Part shown: piece after piece, positions 15,828 through 23,643 of the stretch
How the letters are laid out: each line of letters begins with the position of its first letter
Position numbering within the stretch: position 1 is the first letter of the stretch
Assembly: GCA_039590215.1 (NCBI GenBank)
Contig: JBDHFX010000018.1
Coordinates: 1 to 26,301 of the forward strand
Length of the DNA stretch: 26,301 bases
Direction: 5' to 3'
Source: CAMYLR01 sp039590215
GTDB lineage: Bacteria > Gemmatimonadota > Gemmatimonadetes > JACCXV01 > JAHWKZ01
Made by a program: the position numbers and the translations under genes
Notes under the pieces: generated by a model
Seen by the model: only the letters and a program-made list of their open reading frames with translations
What the model was told of the DNA's origin: nothing
Database searches by the model: none

Positions 15828-16442
15828 CTTGGCTTTGTCGAGTTGACCGTCAATGCGGATTCCGGTGCATAGATCAACCGCGTACGGTCGGACAGCGGCG
15901 ATCGCCTCGCCAACGTTTTGGGAGTTCAAGCCGCCAGCCAAAAACACCGGCACCGGTGCGGCATCGCGGATCGCTCGACTGACCGTCCAATCGTGGACCC
16001 GGCCGGTCCCACCCAGCTCCTTGACCGGCGCGTCGAGGCGACCCGAATCGAGCAACAGCGCATCGACCTCGGGCGCTACGGATAGCGCCTCGTCGATCGA
16101 CCTCTGACCGGTCACGTGAACTACCTGCACCAACCGAATGCCGGGCATCGCCCGACGGAGCTCGCCGTGGGCACCCGACTCGAGCCAATCACAGAGCTGG
16201 ATCCCGCTGACCCCGCACCGTCGGTGTTGGTCGATGATCGCTTCCGGATCGGTACGCGACGTCAGTAGCAGGGTCGTCACCCCGGGCGGCACGAGCGGTG
16301 CGATCGCGGCGATCTCTGCCTCGTCGATCGGCCCGGGCCCGCTGGGCATCGCCGAAACCAGCCCGAGCGCGGCAGCACCTTCCTGAACGGCGAGTCGGGC
16401 TTCGGCCACGCTGGCGATGCAGCACACCTTGACCCGCGTCAT
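15786..16442 (-). CDS. TrpF-like (phosphoribosylanthranilate isomerase superfamily) protein, outside any trp context
   Basis: TIM-barrel protein of 218 residues. The two TrpF catalytic residues are in place: Cys7 in KVCCIA (usual KxCGIT) and Asp132 in ALLLDSG. The phosphate-binding loops GGTGRVHDW (about 144-152) and FLAGGL are also present. True TrpF performs the Amadori rearrangement of phosphoribosylanthranilate in tryptophan synthesis, but no trp genes are near. The altered first motif and the coupling (ATGA at 16442) to a pseudouridine-phosphate glycosidase point to a related rearrangement of a ribose-5-phosphate compound. It could still be the cell's only TrpF. Last gene of the six-gene operon. 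Confidence 0.78.
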   Translation of the reverse strand: MTRVKVCCIASVAEARLAVQEGAAALGLVSAMPSGPGPIDEAEIAAIAPLVPPGVTTLLLTSRTDPEAIIDQHRRCGVSGIQLCDWLESGAHGELRRAMPGIRLVQVVHVTGQRSIDEALSVAPEVDALLLDSGRLDAPVKELGGTGRVHDWTVSRAIRDAAPVPVFLAGGLNSQNVGEAIAAVRPYAVDLCTGIRIDGQLDKAKLVAFMRAVRRASA

Positions 16443-17308
16443 CGATCTCCGTTCTCGACCGCCCGCGCGATTGACGCCGCCACGCGCGCGTTGTTGACGA
16501 GCAGCGCTCGATTGGCAGCTAGCGATCGACCGTCGGTGTAGGCCACGATCCGGTCCAGCAAAAACGGCGTCAACCTCTGACCCTCTACGCCTTCAGTCTG
16601 TGCATCGGCGAGCGCTCGCTCGACAGCACCCGCTGACTCGGCTTCGGTCAGCGCCTGGTCAGCCGGTGGCGGGACGCAGACCAATAGCGCTCCCTGCAGC
16701 GCCAAGCGACGCGACTCGCGCCAGACAGCCGCCACTTGCTCGGCGTTTTCGACCGATTGTCCAAGCTCCAGACCACTGGACACCGTCCAGAACCCCGGCC
16801 ACTCATCGGTTCCGAGACCAATGCAGGTGACACCCAAGGTCTCGAGCTTCTCGACCGTTGCCGGCAGGTCGAGAATCGCCTTGGCGCCAGAACACACCAG
16901 CACCGCCGGTGTTCGTGACAGCTCGAGTAGATCAGCCGAAACGTCGGGTGATCCTGTGCCCTGGTGGACTCCACCGATTCCCCCTGTCGCCATGACAATG
17001 ATCCCGGCGCGGTGCGCGAGGAACAGCGTTGCCGCTACGGTCGTGCCGCCGCTTCCACCGGCAGCAATCGCGATCGGGAGGTCTCTGGTGCTGAGCTTTG
17101 TGCCCGAGCCGGCCAGCCGGACGAGATCCTTGTACTCGAGCCCGTCGATCGCGTCGCCGTCGAGAACGCCGATGAACGCCGGGTTGGCGCCCTCTTCTCG
17201 AACTGTTGTCGCCATCTCTTCGGCGACATCGAGCCGAACGTCGGCCGGCAAGCCGCTCGTAAGGAACGCTGTCTCCAGTGCCACGCGAGAACGCTCGCTC
17301 GGTGTCAA
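16439..17308 (-). CDS. psuG: Pseudouridine-5'-phosphate glycosidase family protein
   Basis: PsuG reversibly joins or splits the C-C bond between uracil and ribose 5-phosphate. At 289 residues it holds all residues known to matter in E. coli PsuG at a steady offset: Glu12, Lys71, His115, Asp126, Lys143 and Asn266, within VALET, TKLSTRD, ATGGIGGVHQG, SGAKAILDL and ANRALLVNNA. Homologues also make C-nucleosides in antibiotic pathways (IndA/AlnA/MinB type). The TTG start at 17308 overlaps the upstream stop as TTGA, matching the operon's coupling habit; GTG 17284 is an alternative. The usual partner, a PfkB-type pseudouridine kinase, is absent. Its neighbours are a sugar oxidoreductase and glycosyltransferases instead. 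Confidence 0.9.
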   Translation of the reverse strand: MTPSERSRVALETAFLTSGLPADVRLDVAEEMATTVREEGANPAFIGVLDGDAIDGLEYKDLVRLAGSGTKLSTRDLPIAIAAGGSGGTTVAATLFLAHRAGIIVMATGGIGGVHQGTGSPDVSADLLELSRTPAVLVCSGAKAILDLPATVEKLETLGVTCIGLGTDEWPGFWTVSSGLELGQSVENAEQVAAVWRESRRLALQGALLVCVPPPADQALTEAESAGAVERALADAQTEGVEGQRLTPFLLDRIVAYTDGRSLAANRALLVNNARVAASIARAVENGDR

Positions 17309-18393
17309 ACGACCGCCGAGTTGGACGGCGCGTCAACCACCCGAACAAAGCGACCGGCTTCCGCGGATGCGATGCAGGCCAGTCCCGCCTGCACCGCGCG
17401 CATGCCGTCGTCGAGTGTGCACGCTACCGGCTCACCACTCCGCACACAATTGGCAAAGTGACGCCATTGATCGCGATACGAATCGGCGAACCCGCCGCCC
17501 CGGGCCGCACTGGCGACCCCGCGCGGCAACTCCTTGATCGTATGCACCATGCTCCGCAGCCGATCACCTGGCGATCCCGGGAATCGGGTGCTCGGCGCGA
17601 ACTCCAACCCGTCGAACCGACAGAGCGAAAGCAGAAGCCGGCCGTCCTGCCCAAACACCTCGATGTCATGACCGGTGGCGGCATACTGCGAAAAAGCAGA
17701 TGAAGTGAGCGCCCCATTGGCCATGCGCGCGATCACGGTCGCGGTCAAATCATCCGCTTCAGCCGATCGACTCGAAGCAACGACTGCTTCGATCTCGCTG
17801 TCGAGCAGGTACCGCCACAAATCCAGGTAGTGAACCGCCAACTCGAGCAATGCGCTACCTCCCGTCGCGCGGCGACGGCGCCAATCGGGAAAACCCCGAT
17901 CGATCCGGTAGCGGCTACTCCACACGGCGTGCACAAACTCGATCGATCCGAGAACACCCTGCTGAATCATCTTCCGTGCCTCTACTGCGTGGTGGTGATG
18001 GCGCAGGTTGTGTCCGACCAGCACCGTGCGGTCGGATCGATCCGCGTGAGCGATCAGACGCTGGGCATCGCTGAGATCTAGGGTCAGCGGCTTCTCGACG
18101 AACAAATGCTTGTTGGCGTCCAAAGCCATCATCGCCAGCGGCACGTGACTCCCGGGTGGAACACAGATCGCTACCGCATCGACGTTTCGATCCGCGATCA
18201 ACGCCTCGGGCTCTGTGTAGCGTCCAGGAACCGAGAACTCTTCCGCCGCGTGCTCCAGCCGCGTGGTATCGACATCGGCCAGCGCGACAACGTCGATATC
18301 GGTGTGCGCTTTAATGGCCCGAAGGTGCAGTCCGGTGGTGGCGTGTCCACAGCCCACAATGCCAAGTCGAATCGGCTCGGCCATGCTAGCCAT
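17305..18393 (-). CDS. Gfo/Idh/MocA family NAD(P)-dependent oxidoreductase
   Basis: 362-residue two-domain dehydrogenase. The N-terminal Rossmann fold shows GIVGCGHA (11-18) and VEKPL with the expected catalytic Lys100. The C-terminal domain has the GGSALLELAVHYLDLWRYL helix, where the His and Asp of the HxxD motif help bind substrate. The family oxidises sugars, inositols or nucleotide sugars; the substrate cannot be told. ATG 18393 lies 8 bases inside the glycosyltransferase gene; ATG 18384 is an alternative. The frame reaches further upstream but only as a shadow of the glycosyltransferase gene. Stop overlaps PsuG (TTGA). Confidence 0.9.
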   Translation of the reverse strand: MASMAEPIRLGIVGCGHATTGLHLRAIKAHTDIDVVALADVDTTRLEHAAEEFSVPGRYTEPEALIADRNVDAVAICVPPGSHVPLAMMALDANKHLFVEKPLTLDLSDAQRLIAHADRSDRTVLVGHNLRHHHHAVEARKMIQQGVLGSIEFVHAVWSSRYRIDRGFPDWRRRRATGGSALLELAVHYLDLWRYLLDSEIEAVVASSRSAEADDLTATVIARMANGALTSSAFSQYAATGHDIEVFGQDGRLLLSLCRFDGLEFAPSTRFPGSPGDRLRSMVHTIKELPRGVASAARGGGFADSYRDQWRHFANCVRSGEPVACTLDDGMRAVQAGLACIASAEAGRFVRVVDAPSNSAVV

Positions 18394-19378
18394 CGGGGTC
18401 CACCGAACTGGCTGTCGGTTTATCCGGTTCGGCGACGTGCTGGAACCGGTCGAGCTCGATGCTGCGCCGACGTTCGGCGGCTCGTCCCTCACCAAACAAG
18501 TAGCCAGCCACTTCGCCGACGGTGTGCGAGACCAGGCCGAGCATGAGCGGGGGGAGAACCCTGGGCATGAGCTCACGCACCCGGCCGCAGCGCCGAACCT
18601 GCTCCACCACTCGCTGCAATCGGACCAACAAGATTGCCGGTGCCCCGAAAGAGTACGCCACGCTACGCGCGCCCCACCCATGCGAGTGAGCCCGCGCCGC
18701 GCCGAACAAACGACCGCCGAGGAACTCCCCCTGCATGTACGACTTTGCTGCGGACACGTTGACGTGGCGGGACACGGCTTCGGGTTCGAGATAGAGCCCG
18801 CTGCCCTGCTTATTCAGGTTGGAGAGCAACACCGTCTCCGTCTCGAGCAACGGAGCCAGGCGCGATCCGTACTCCTCCAGGACCGCCTTCTTGTACGAAG
18901 TGTGATGCGGCGGCAAACGATCGACCTCCCCGCCCTGTGCCGGGGCTATCCACGGACCAAAATCGGTCAGCATGCTGGCCCAGCTCACCATGCTGCCCGG
19001 ATTGGCGTTCAGCACGACGCCACCAACGGCGTCCCACGGCCCGTCATGAGCCTCGATCAGCGCCGCCGCCCAACCCGGCTCGGGATAGGAGTGCTCCTCG
19101 ACGTAGGCCACCACCGGCGCCCGCGCCTCGAGGACCCCGGCAGCGTGCGCCTCACCGGTGTAGTTGATCGATCCCATCTCGATGACCCGCACGCTGTGAA
19201 AGCCGGCCACTTGCTCCGGATCGTACTCCAGACCATCGGCGGACGGTGTCACGATGAGTAACTCGATTTGATCACGCGCGTTTTGATCGTGCAGGTGTTG
19301 AACGGTGCGACGGATCACGTCGAACCCGCCCAGCGTGATCACGATGGCGGAGAGCGCTGGCGTCCCTGACTGGGTCAT
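18386..19378 (-). CDS. Family-2-like glycosyltransferase, intact paralogue
   Basis: 330-residue GT-A-like protein. It opens with SAIVITLGGFDVIRRTVQHL, a nucleotide-sugar-binding type strand and helix. YVEEHSYPEPGW takes the place of the DxD region, followed by NANPGSMVSWA and a Tyr/His-rich segment. The C-terminal third (GGRLFGAARA, FGAPAILLVRL, hydrophobic LPPLMLGLVSHTVGEVAGYLF) probably meets the membrane. ATG 19378 overlaps the preceding stop (ATGA). The next gene upstream is a shortened homologue. Donor and acceptor are unknown; acting on a lipid-linked or surface glycan is a guess. Confidence 0.78.
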   Translation of the reverse strand: MTQSGTPALSAIVITLGGFDVIRRTVQHLHDQNARDQIELLIVTPSADGLEYDPEQVAGFHSVRVIEMGSINYTGEAHAAGVLEARAPVVAYVEEHSYPEPGWAAALIEAHDGPWDAVGGVVLNANPGSMVSWASMLTDFGPWIAPAQGGEVDRLPPHHTSYKKAVLEEYGSRLAPLLETETVLLSNLNKQGSGLYLEPEAVSRHVNVSAAKSYMQGEFLGGRLFGAARAHSHGWGARSVAYSFGAPAILLVRLQRVVEQVRRCGRVRELMPRVLPPLMLGLVSHTVGEVAGYLFGEGRAAERRRSIELDRFQHVAEPDKPTASSVDPDG

Positions 19379-19950
19379 CGGGTCTCTGCTGAAACCTGGG
19401 TGTCGTTTGAGGACACACTCGCCGCATCCCAATCCGACTCGATGTAACGCACACGATCAAACTCATACCGGACAAGCTTGGCGCGCGCATCGCCTGCCCC
19501 AAAAAGACATCCACAGAACTGTCCAAACCCATCCATCGTGAGTCCGTAAGCGAGGATCGGTAAGACCGAAAGAGACGCTTGCGGATGGCTTCGCACGATT
19601 CGCCACAGCCGGACAAGCGGGACCAACGGCGTGCCCGCCGCAAAAGACCACTGGCCGAGCGCGGACCAGTGCCGGTGACGGGCGCGAGTCGTCGCGAACA
19701 TTCTGCCACCATAGAAGTGGACGTCTCTGAAAGCTCCGAGCTGCGCGAAGTTTAGGTGCGCGATCCTCGCCTTGAAGAACCCTTCCAGCTCGTCTCGTGG
19801 GAGGCTGATCTCCGACGGAGCCACGATCACGAGCTCCACCATGTCGACGACGGTCTGCACGCGTAGAAAACCGATCGTACGACGAATCATCTCATAATCA
19901 CCGGGAGTGGCCAACACAACCGACAGTGCGGGAGTCAAAGCCGTCGTCAT
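19375..19950 (-). CDS. Internally deleted paralogue of the neighbouring glycosyltransferase
   Basis: 191 residues that match both ends of the next gene product but lack its middle. The first 60 residues (LSVVLATPGDYEMIRRTIGFL) match that protein's N-terminus. The text then jumps straight to HLNFAQLGAFRDVHFYGGRMF, matching its RHVNVS...FLGGRLFG region and running co-linearly to the end. About 137 residues (about 410 bases), including the putative catalytic EEHSYPEP block, are missing, and the frame is kept. It may be an inactive partner, a regulator, or the result of a recent deletion or assembly collapse. ATGA overlaps on both sides mean it is still expressed as part of the operon. Confidence 0.75.
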   Translation of the reverse strand: MTTALTPALSVVLATPGDYEMIRRTIGFLRVQTVVDMVELVIVAPSEISLPRDELEGFFKARIAHLNFAQLGAFRDVHFYGGRMFATTRARHRHWSALGQWSFAAGTPLVPLVRLWRIVRSHPQASLSVLPILAYGLTMDGFGQFCGCLFGAGDARAKLVRYEFDRVRYIESDWDAASVSSNDTQVSAETR

Positions 19951-20858
19951 GACGAACTCCGTGCCGCGGTCTTGCGACGCGCCCTGCGCTCCCAGAAAAA
20001 CCCGGCCGCGTTCGCCAACTGAGCAACCCCCAACAGTGGAGCGATCTTGAGAGCCGAACGGACGGGCAGCTGCGAAAAGGGATACCGAAACAGATTCACG
20101 TAGAACGCTGGCGGCTCGATCTCCAAGGAGGTCTCACCCCGCATTGCGCGGGTCACATGAAAATAGTGCGCGCCGCGTCCGTAGCCGAACTGCTGGCGCC
20201 AGAATCTCCGGGCAGTCAGGTCATGATGGTGATAGACGATCGCCTCGGGCGCATAGAGCATCGGTAGCCCGTTATGCAGCCACCGATCACACAGCTCCCG
20301 ATCCTCGGCCGCTGGACGGGGAATGCTGGTATCGAAGCCGCCAACGTCATCAAACCGTTGACGCGAGAACGCCATGTTGTTCGAAGTGATAAAGCTCGCT
20401 TGATCGGGTGGCGTGTTGTAGTAGGAGTAGAGGTACCCGATCAATGTCTGGCTCGCAGTCGCGTATGGGTTTCGCGTCAGAGAGTTGATCGTCAACCCAC
20501 CGACGAGAAGATCCGCCGTGTCGGCGAGACGCGCCGCCAGTTTGGCTAGCCAATCCGTGGCGGGGGTACAATCGTCGTCGGTAAAGGCAACGTATGTGCC
20601 GCGTGAATGGGTGACCCCCGTATTGCGTGCGGTCGCCGGTCCCGACGGAGCTTGCGTGACAAGCTGCACGTCCATGGAGGCCGCCACACCCTCGACGATC
20701 GAATCGAGCGGCGCGTCGCTCCCGTCGTCAACGACGATCACCTCCAGCGCCTCGCGCGGATAGTCGAGCTGCGCCAGGGCGCGCAAGCACTGCTCCAGCG
20801 AGGCTGGCCGGTTACGTGTCGCGACGACCACCGAGAATGAAACCGTAGCGTCCGCCAA
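19947..20858 (-). CDS. Glycosyltransferase family 2
   Basis: 303-residue GT-A enzyme with a clear N-terminal fold: SVVVATRNRPASLEQCL, VVDDGSD (DDG at about 44-46), ARNTGVTHSRGTYVAFTDDDC (DDD at 94-96), and RPAAEDRELCDRW with the acceptor-side Glu-Asp pair (185-186). It probably transfers a sugar from a nucleotide donor at the inner membrane face; the C-terminus has a short hydrophobic patch and basic end. The TTG start at 20858 has GAGG about ten bases upstream. It leads the six-gene operon, whose junctions all overlap. Confidence 0.9.
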   Translation of the reverse strand: MADATVSFSVVVATRNRPASLEQCLRALAQLDYPREALEVIVVDDGSDAPLDSIVEGVAASMDVQLVTQAPSGPATARNTGVTHSRGTYVAFTDDDCTPATDWLAKLAARLADTADLLVGGLTINSLTRNPYATASQTLIGYLYSYYNTPPDQASFITSNNMAFSRQRFDDVGGFDTSIPRPAAEDRELCDRWLHNGLPMLYAPEAIVYHHHDLTARRFWRQQFGYGRGAHYFHVTRAMRGETSLEIEPPAFYVNLFRYPFSQLPVRSALKIAPLLGVAQLANAAGFFWERRARRKTAARSSS

Positions 20859-20882
20859 TTGATTCGATCCTCAACAAGAAAG

Positions 20883-20913
20883 CGCGCCCCGTAGCCGAAT
20901 GGCCCGGGGCGCG
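20883..20913 (-). terminator. Rho-independent terminator downstream of the M24 peptidase gene
   Basis: CGCGCCCCG (20883-20891) pairs perfectly with CGGGGCGCG (20905-20913). The loop region can add an inner GCC/GGC pairing around GAAT. Read on the minus strand, the hairpin is followed by CTTTCTTGTT, a U-rich tail. It lies between the peptidase stop (20988) and the glycosyltransferase start (20858), so it should separate the two transcription units. Confidence 0.75.
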
Positions 20914-20987
20914 TCAAACTCACCGTCGGTACCCGTTTAGAATCTTACTCTCTAATCACCTCGCTTCAAGCCGTCGTGACGGTCCGC

Positions 20988-22418
20988 CTAGTGACTGCCT
21001 CCGGCGGCTGCCTCCGGTACCACGCTCGGGATCCCACGACCGGTCATAAGCGCCTCGATGTCGGCGATCTCGCGTGGCGCCCCGTCCGAGAGAATCTCGT
21101 ACCCGTTCTCGGTAACCACGACGTCGTCCTCGATCCGAACCCCGATGTTCCACCACTTGGGGTCAACGCCTTCGCTACCCTCGGCGATGTAGACACCCGG
21201 TTCGATCGTCAGCACCATGCCCGGCTCGAACGTCCTCGGCTGTGCCGAGTCCGCCTCTGTCGACACGATGTATGCGCCCACGTCGTGGACGTCGAGCCCC
21301 AGCCAGTGACCGGGTCCGTGCATAAAGAACCGCCGGTAGGCGTGCGACTCGATGTTCTCCTCCACCGTGCCCTGCAACAATCCGGCATCCACGAGTCCCT
21401 CCGTTACCACCTCCACCGCGCGGCGATTGATCTCGACGACGCTGGTGCCCGGCCGGATGACCTCCATAGCTGCGTTCTGCGCGTCGAGTACGATCTGGTA
21501 GACGGTCGCCTGCTCGACATCGAAGTGGCCATCCACTGGGACAGTACGCGTGACATCTGCAGTGTAGTAGCGCCACTCAGCCCCGATGTCGATCACCATC
21601 ATGTCATCGGCTTCGAGCTTCCGGTCACCGCCTTCGTAATGGAGAATCGTCGAGTTGGGACCAGCGCCTACGATCGAGCCAAACCCTAAGCGAGGACTTC
21701 CCGAGACCTTGAAGACGTACTCGATCAACGCCTTGACCTCGTACTCGTACATCCCTGGCTGGATCGCGGCCATCGCCGCTCGATGTGCGTCGGCCGTGAT
21801 GTCGATCGCGCGTTCCAACAGTTCGACCTCGGCCGGCGACTTGATGAGTCGCATTTCGTCCAGGATGCCGGCGGTCGGCACGATCTCGTTGCCGTTGGCG
21901 TCGGCCCACTCACGGAGCGTCGCAACCGTTTCCGTCTGCGCCCACGGATGATCGTTCGAGAAGTCGAAGAAGACTCCCGTCGCATCGGACAGGTACTTCG
22001 ACAGCACTGCCGGCAGAGAGTCGATCGGGTACGCCGCGTCGGCTCCGTATCGCTGGCGAGCGCCGTCGACACCCGCCCGGTGACCGTCCCACGTCTCCCG
22101 TAGTGGATCACGCGGCCGTACAAACAGCACGAACTTCACTCCGTCTGTGGCCTGTGGAACGAGGATGGCAGCTGTGCCCGGCTCCTCGAATCCCGTCAGA
22201 TAGTAAAAGTCCGAGTCTTGACGATATGGATAGCCTGCATCGTCGTTGCGCGGGATCTCTGGCTGGCCGGTAAAGAGCGCGATGCCGCCGTCCATCTGGT
22301 CCATGAACACCTGGCGGTGGGCAGCAAAGAGATCTGTGCTGACGAGCTCGACCTCTTGGGCCGGTAGCACCCCCACCCATCCGATCGAGATCGTCAGCAT
22401 GGTGATCAGCTTCTTCAT
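20988..22418 (-). CDS. Exported Xaa-Pro aminopeptidase (M24B family)
   Basis: 476-residue precursor with a signal peptide (MKK start, hydrophobic core, likely cleavage after LPA at about residue 20), so the enzyme acts in the periplasm or outside. It combines an N-terminal aminopeptidase P domain with the pita-bread catalytic domain. The five metal ligands are visible: Asp277 (VIDIGAEW), Asp288 (TADVTRT), His371 (MHGPGHWLG), Glu406 (TIEPGVY) and Glu430 (VRIEDD). It removes N-terminal residues preceding proline from peptides. ATG 22418 is backed by GAGGAA six bases upstream; the longer open frame lacks this. Single gene with its own terminator. Confidence 0.94.
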   Translation of the reverse strand: MKKLITMLTISIGWVGVLPAQEVELVSTDLFAAHRQVFMDQMDGGIALFTGQPEIPRNDDAGYPYRQDSDFYYLTGFEEPGTAAILVPQATDGVKFVLFVRPRDPLRETWDGHRAGVDGARQRYGADAAYPIDSLPAVLSKYLSDATGVFFDFSNDHPWAQTETVATLREWADANGNEIVPTAGILDEMRLIKSPAEVELLERAIDITADAHRAAMAAIQPGMYEYEVKALIEYVFKVSGSPRLGFGSIVGAGPNSTILHYEGGDRKLEADDMMVIDIGAEWRYYTADVTRTVPVDGHFDVEQATVYQIVLDAQNAAMEVIRPGTSVVEINRRAVEVVTEGLVDAGLLQGTVEENIESHAYRRFFMHGPGHWLGLDVHDVGAYIVSTEADSAQPRTFEPGMVLTIEPGVYIAEGSEGVDPKWWNIGVRIEDDVVVTENGYEILSDGAPREIADIEALMTGRGIPSVVPEAAAGGSH

Positions 22419-22491
22419 CGTTCCTCGTCCCCGAATTGTAGTCACGCGTGGTGTTAGGAGGGTTTTCTCGTATTCCATACCATAGGCCCCT

Positions 22492-22509
22492 ACAGACAAG
22501 TGTGTCTGT
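22492..22509. repeat. Perfect inverted repeat in the HugZ-M24 peptidase gap
   Basis: ACAGACA and TGTCTGT flank the four bases AGTG, about 75 bases upstream of the peptidase start. A second small hairpin, AGGGA/TCCCT, sits at 22533-22545, closer to the HugZ-like stop. Neither has a T-run on the minus strand, so the first may be an operator or mRNA leader element and the second a weak terminator. Function is not shown. Confidence 0.4.
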
Positions 22510-22561
22510 CGGGAGTAGCCGACATCTAGTGTAGGGAGCTTCCCTTCACGCCGAGTGCTTT

Positions 22562-23353
22562 CTAGCCGACGCTCTCCCGGGCTTCCCGGACCATGTCGAC
22601 CAGCGCTTTGCGGCAATCGTCAGGTGAGCGGACCTCAGACGGGAACCCGATCCGAACGCTGCGCACGCGTTCAGGCGTTTTGAGGCGCACGTGAAAACCG
22701 AGACGATCGACGGCGGTCATCTTGGTCTCCTCGGCTTCGATGCCTTTGACGCTGCGTGCGATGAGAACGAGCGCGTCGCCGTGGTCCGCGTTCATGTGCG
22801 CCAGTATGCCTGCCGCGGTCTCGGCCAGTGGATCCGGCTCGGCCTGGTTAAACTCATCTTTATCCACCCAACCCATGACTGCAAAGCCGCCCACAAAATA
22901 CAGTTCCACGACTTTCATCAGGTAAAGCGCGAAGTCGTCGAAATCGACCCAATAGCGCGCATTCTCGTGCCGGCTCAGATACGATTCCCGCACATTGTCG
23001 ATCTCTGCTGTCGGCACTTCCGTCACGTTGCCGATCACGGTTACGCGTTCCGCCCCCAGGGGATCATGCGCAGCCTCGGGCGCGGTTACCAACAAGCTGG
23101 CGTGCGGATCGCGCACCAGGTTCTGGGTGTGCATCGCCATGCTGCTGATCAGGAACAGCGGGCTCCCCGCCGCATCGAGCGCGTAGGGCATGACCGAACC
23201 GAAGGGGAACCCCTCTTGTCGATGAGAGTGTGTCGACAACACCCCGACTTTGGTGACATGCAACAACGTACGCGACCTCTCCGCGTAGCTCGTCTCCGGC
23301 GCCGGATTGGGGTCGGGCTTGTTAGTGGTGAAGGAGTGCTGTCGGGTGCTCAC
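22562..23353 (-). CDS. HugZ-like split-barrel protein (pyridoxamine-phosphate-oxidase fold plus DUF2470)
   Basis: 263 residues. The N-terminal half is a split-barrel flavin/heme-binding fold (GVLSTHS, FPFGSVMPYALD, SPLFLISSMAMHTQNL, DPHASLLV, RVTVIGNV). The C-terminal half is a DUF2470 domain (ILAHMNADHGDALVLIA, VDRLGFHVRL). This pairing is typical of HugZ-type heme oxygenases and related proteins of uncertain activity. GTG 23353 overlaps the upstream small gene's stop (GTGA). Heme or flavin use is inferred from the family. Confidence 0.85.
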   Translation of the reverse strand: MSTRQHSFTTNKPDPNPAPETSYAERSRTLLHVTKVGVLSTHSHRQEGFPFGSVMPYALDAAGSPLFLISSMAMHTQNLVRDPHASLLVTAPEAAHDPLGAERVTVIGNVTEVPTAEIDNVRESYLSRHENARYWVDFDDFALYLMKVVELYFVGGFAVMGWVDKDEFNQAEPDPLAETAAGILAHMNADHGDALVLIARSVKGIEAEETKMTAVDRLGFHVRLKTPERVRSVRIGFPSEVRSPDDCRKALVDMVREARESVG

Positions 23354-23577
23354 GTGTCCACCCGCATCACGCTGATTACGTTGCCGACCAGGTACTCGAG
23401 GCGAATTCGGTCACCGGGCTCCAATCCAGTGGCTACGGATTCGGGACTGACACGCGCCATCTCGACCGAACCGTCCGGATCTTCGGCGTCGTTGAAATAA
23501 ACTTCCCAAGACACTTGGCCGTGGATGCTGATCGACCGGACCTGGCGGAAAACAGCCTCGCGGGAGCCCTTTAGCAT
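23350..23577 (-). CDS. Small protein of unknown function coupled to the HugZ-like gene
   Basis: 75 residues, predicted mostly beta: FRQVRSISIHGQVSWEVYFND, then GDRIRLEYLVGNVISVMRV, resembling a small barrel. I recognise no family. The coding case rests on the GTGA overlap with the HugZ-like gene and on the balanced, protein-like composition. ATG 23577 lacks an obvious Shine-Dalgarno. The tRNA fragment begins about 20 bases upstream. Confidence 0.6.
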   Translation of the reverse strand: MLKGSREAVFRQVRSISIHGQVSWEVYFNDAEDPDGSVEMARVSPESVATGLEPGDRIRLEYLVGNVISVMRVDT

Positions 23578-23598
23578 CAGGAGATCATAGCGCTGGAG

Positions 23599-23630
23599 TG
23601 GTCGCGGCGACAGGATTTGAACCTGCTACC
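23599..23630 (-). tRNA. 3' tRNA fragment (T-arm, acceptor 3' strand and CCA)
   Basis: On the minus strand GCAGG-TTCAAAT-CCTGT forms a complete T-stem and seven-base T-loop, followed by CGCCGCG, a discriminator A and CCA. It resembles the tail of tRNA-Pro-type genes. The D-arm, anticodon arm and 5' acceptor strand (which would need CGCGGCG) are not found upstream, where the sequence runs into the end of the methyltransferase pseudogene. Such fragments are typical of the site left at one end when an element integrates into a tRNA gene. Confidence 0.7.
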
Positions 23631-23643
23631 ACCTGAACCCTAA

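Noticed and set aside
18263..19261. 332-codon plus-strand frame opposite the oxidoreductase and glycosyltransferase
   Set aside because: Spans two unrelated minus-strand genes and has the Arg/His-rich look of a shadow.
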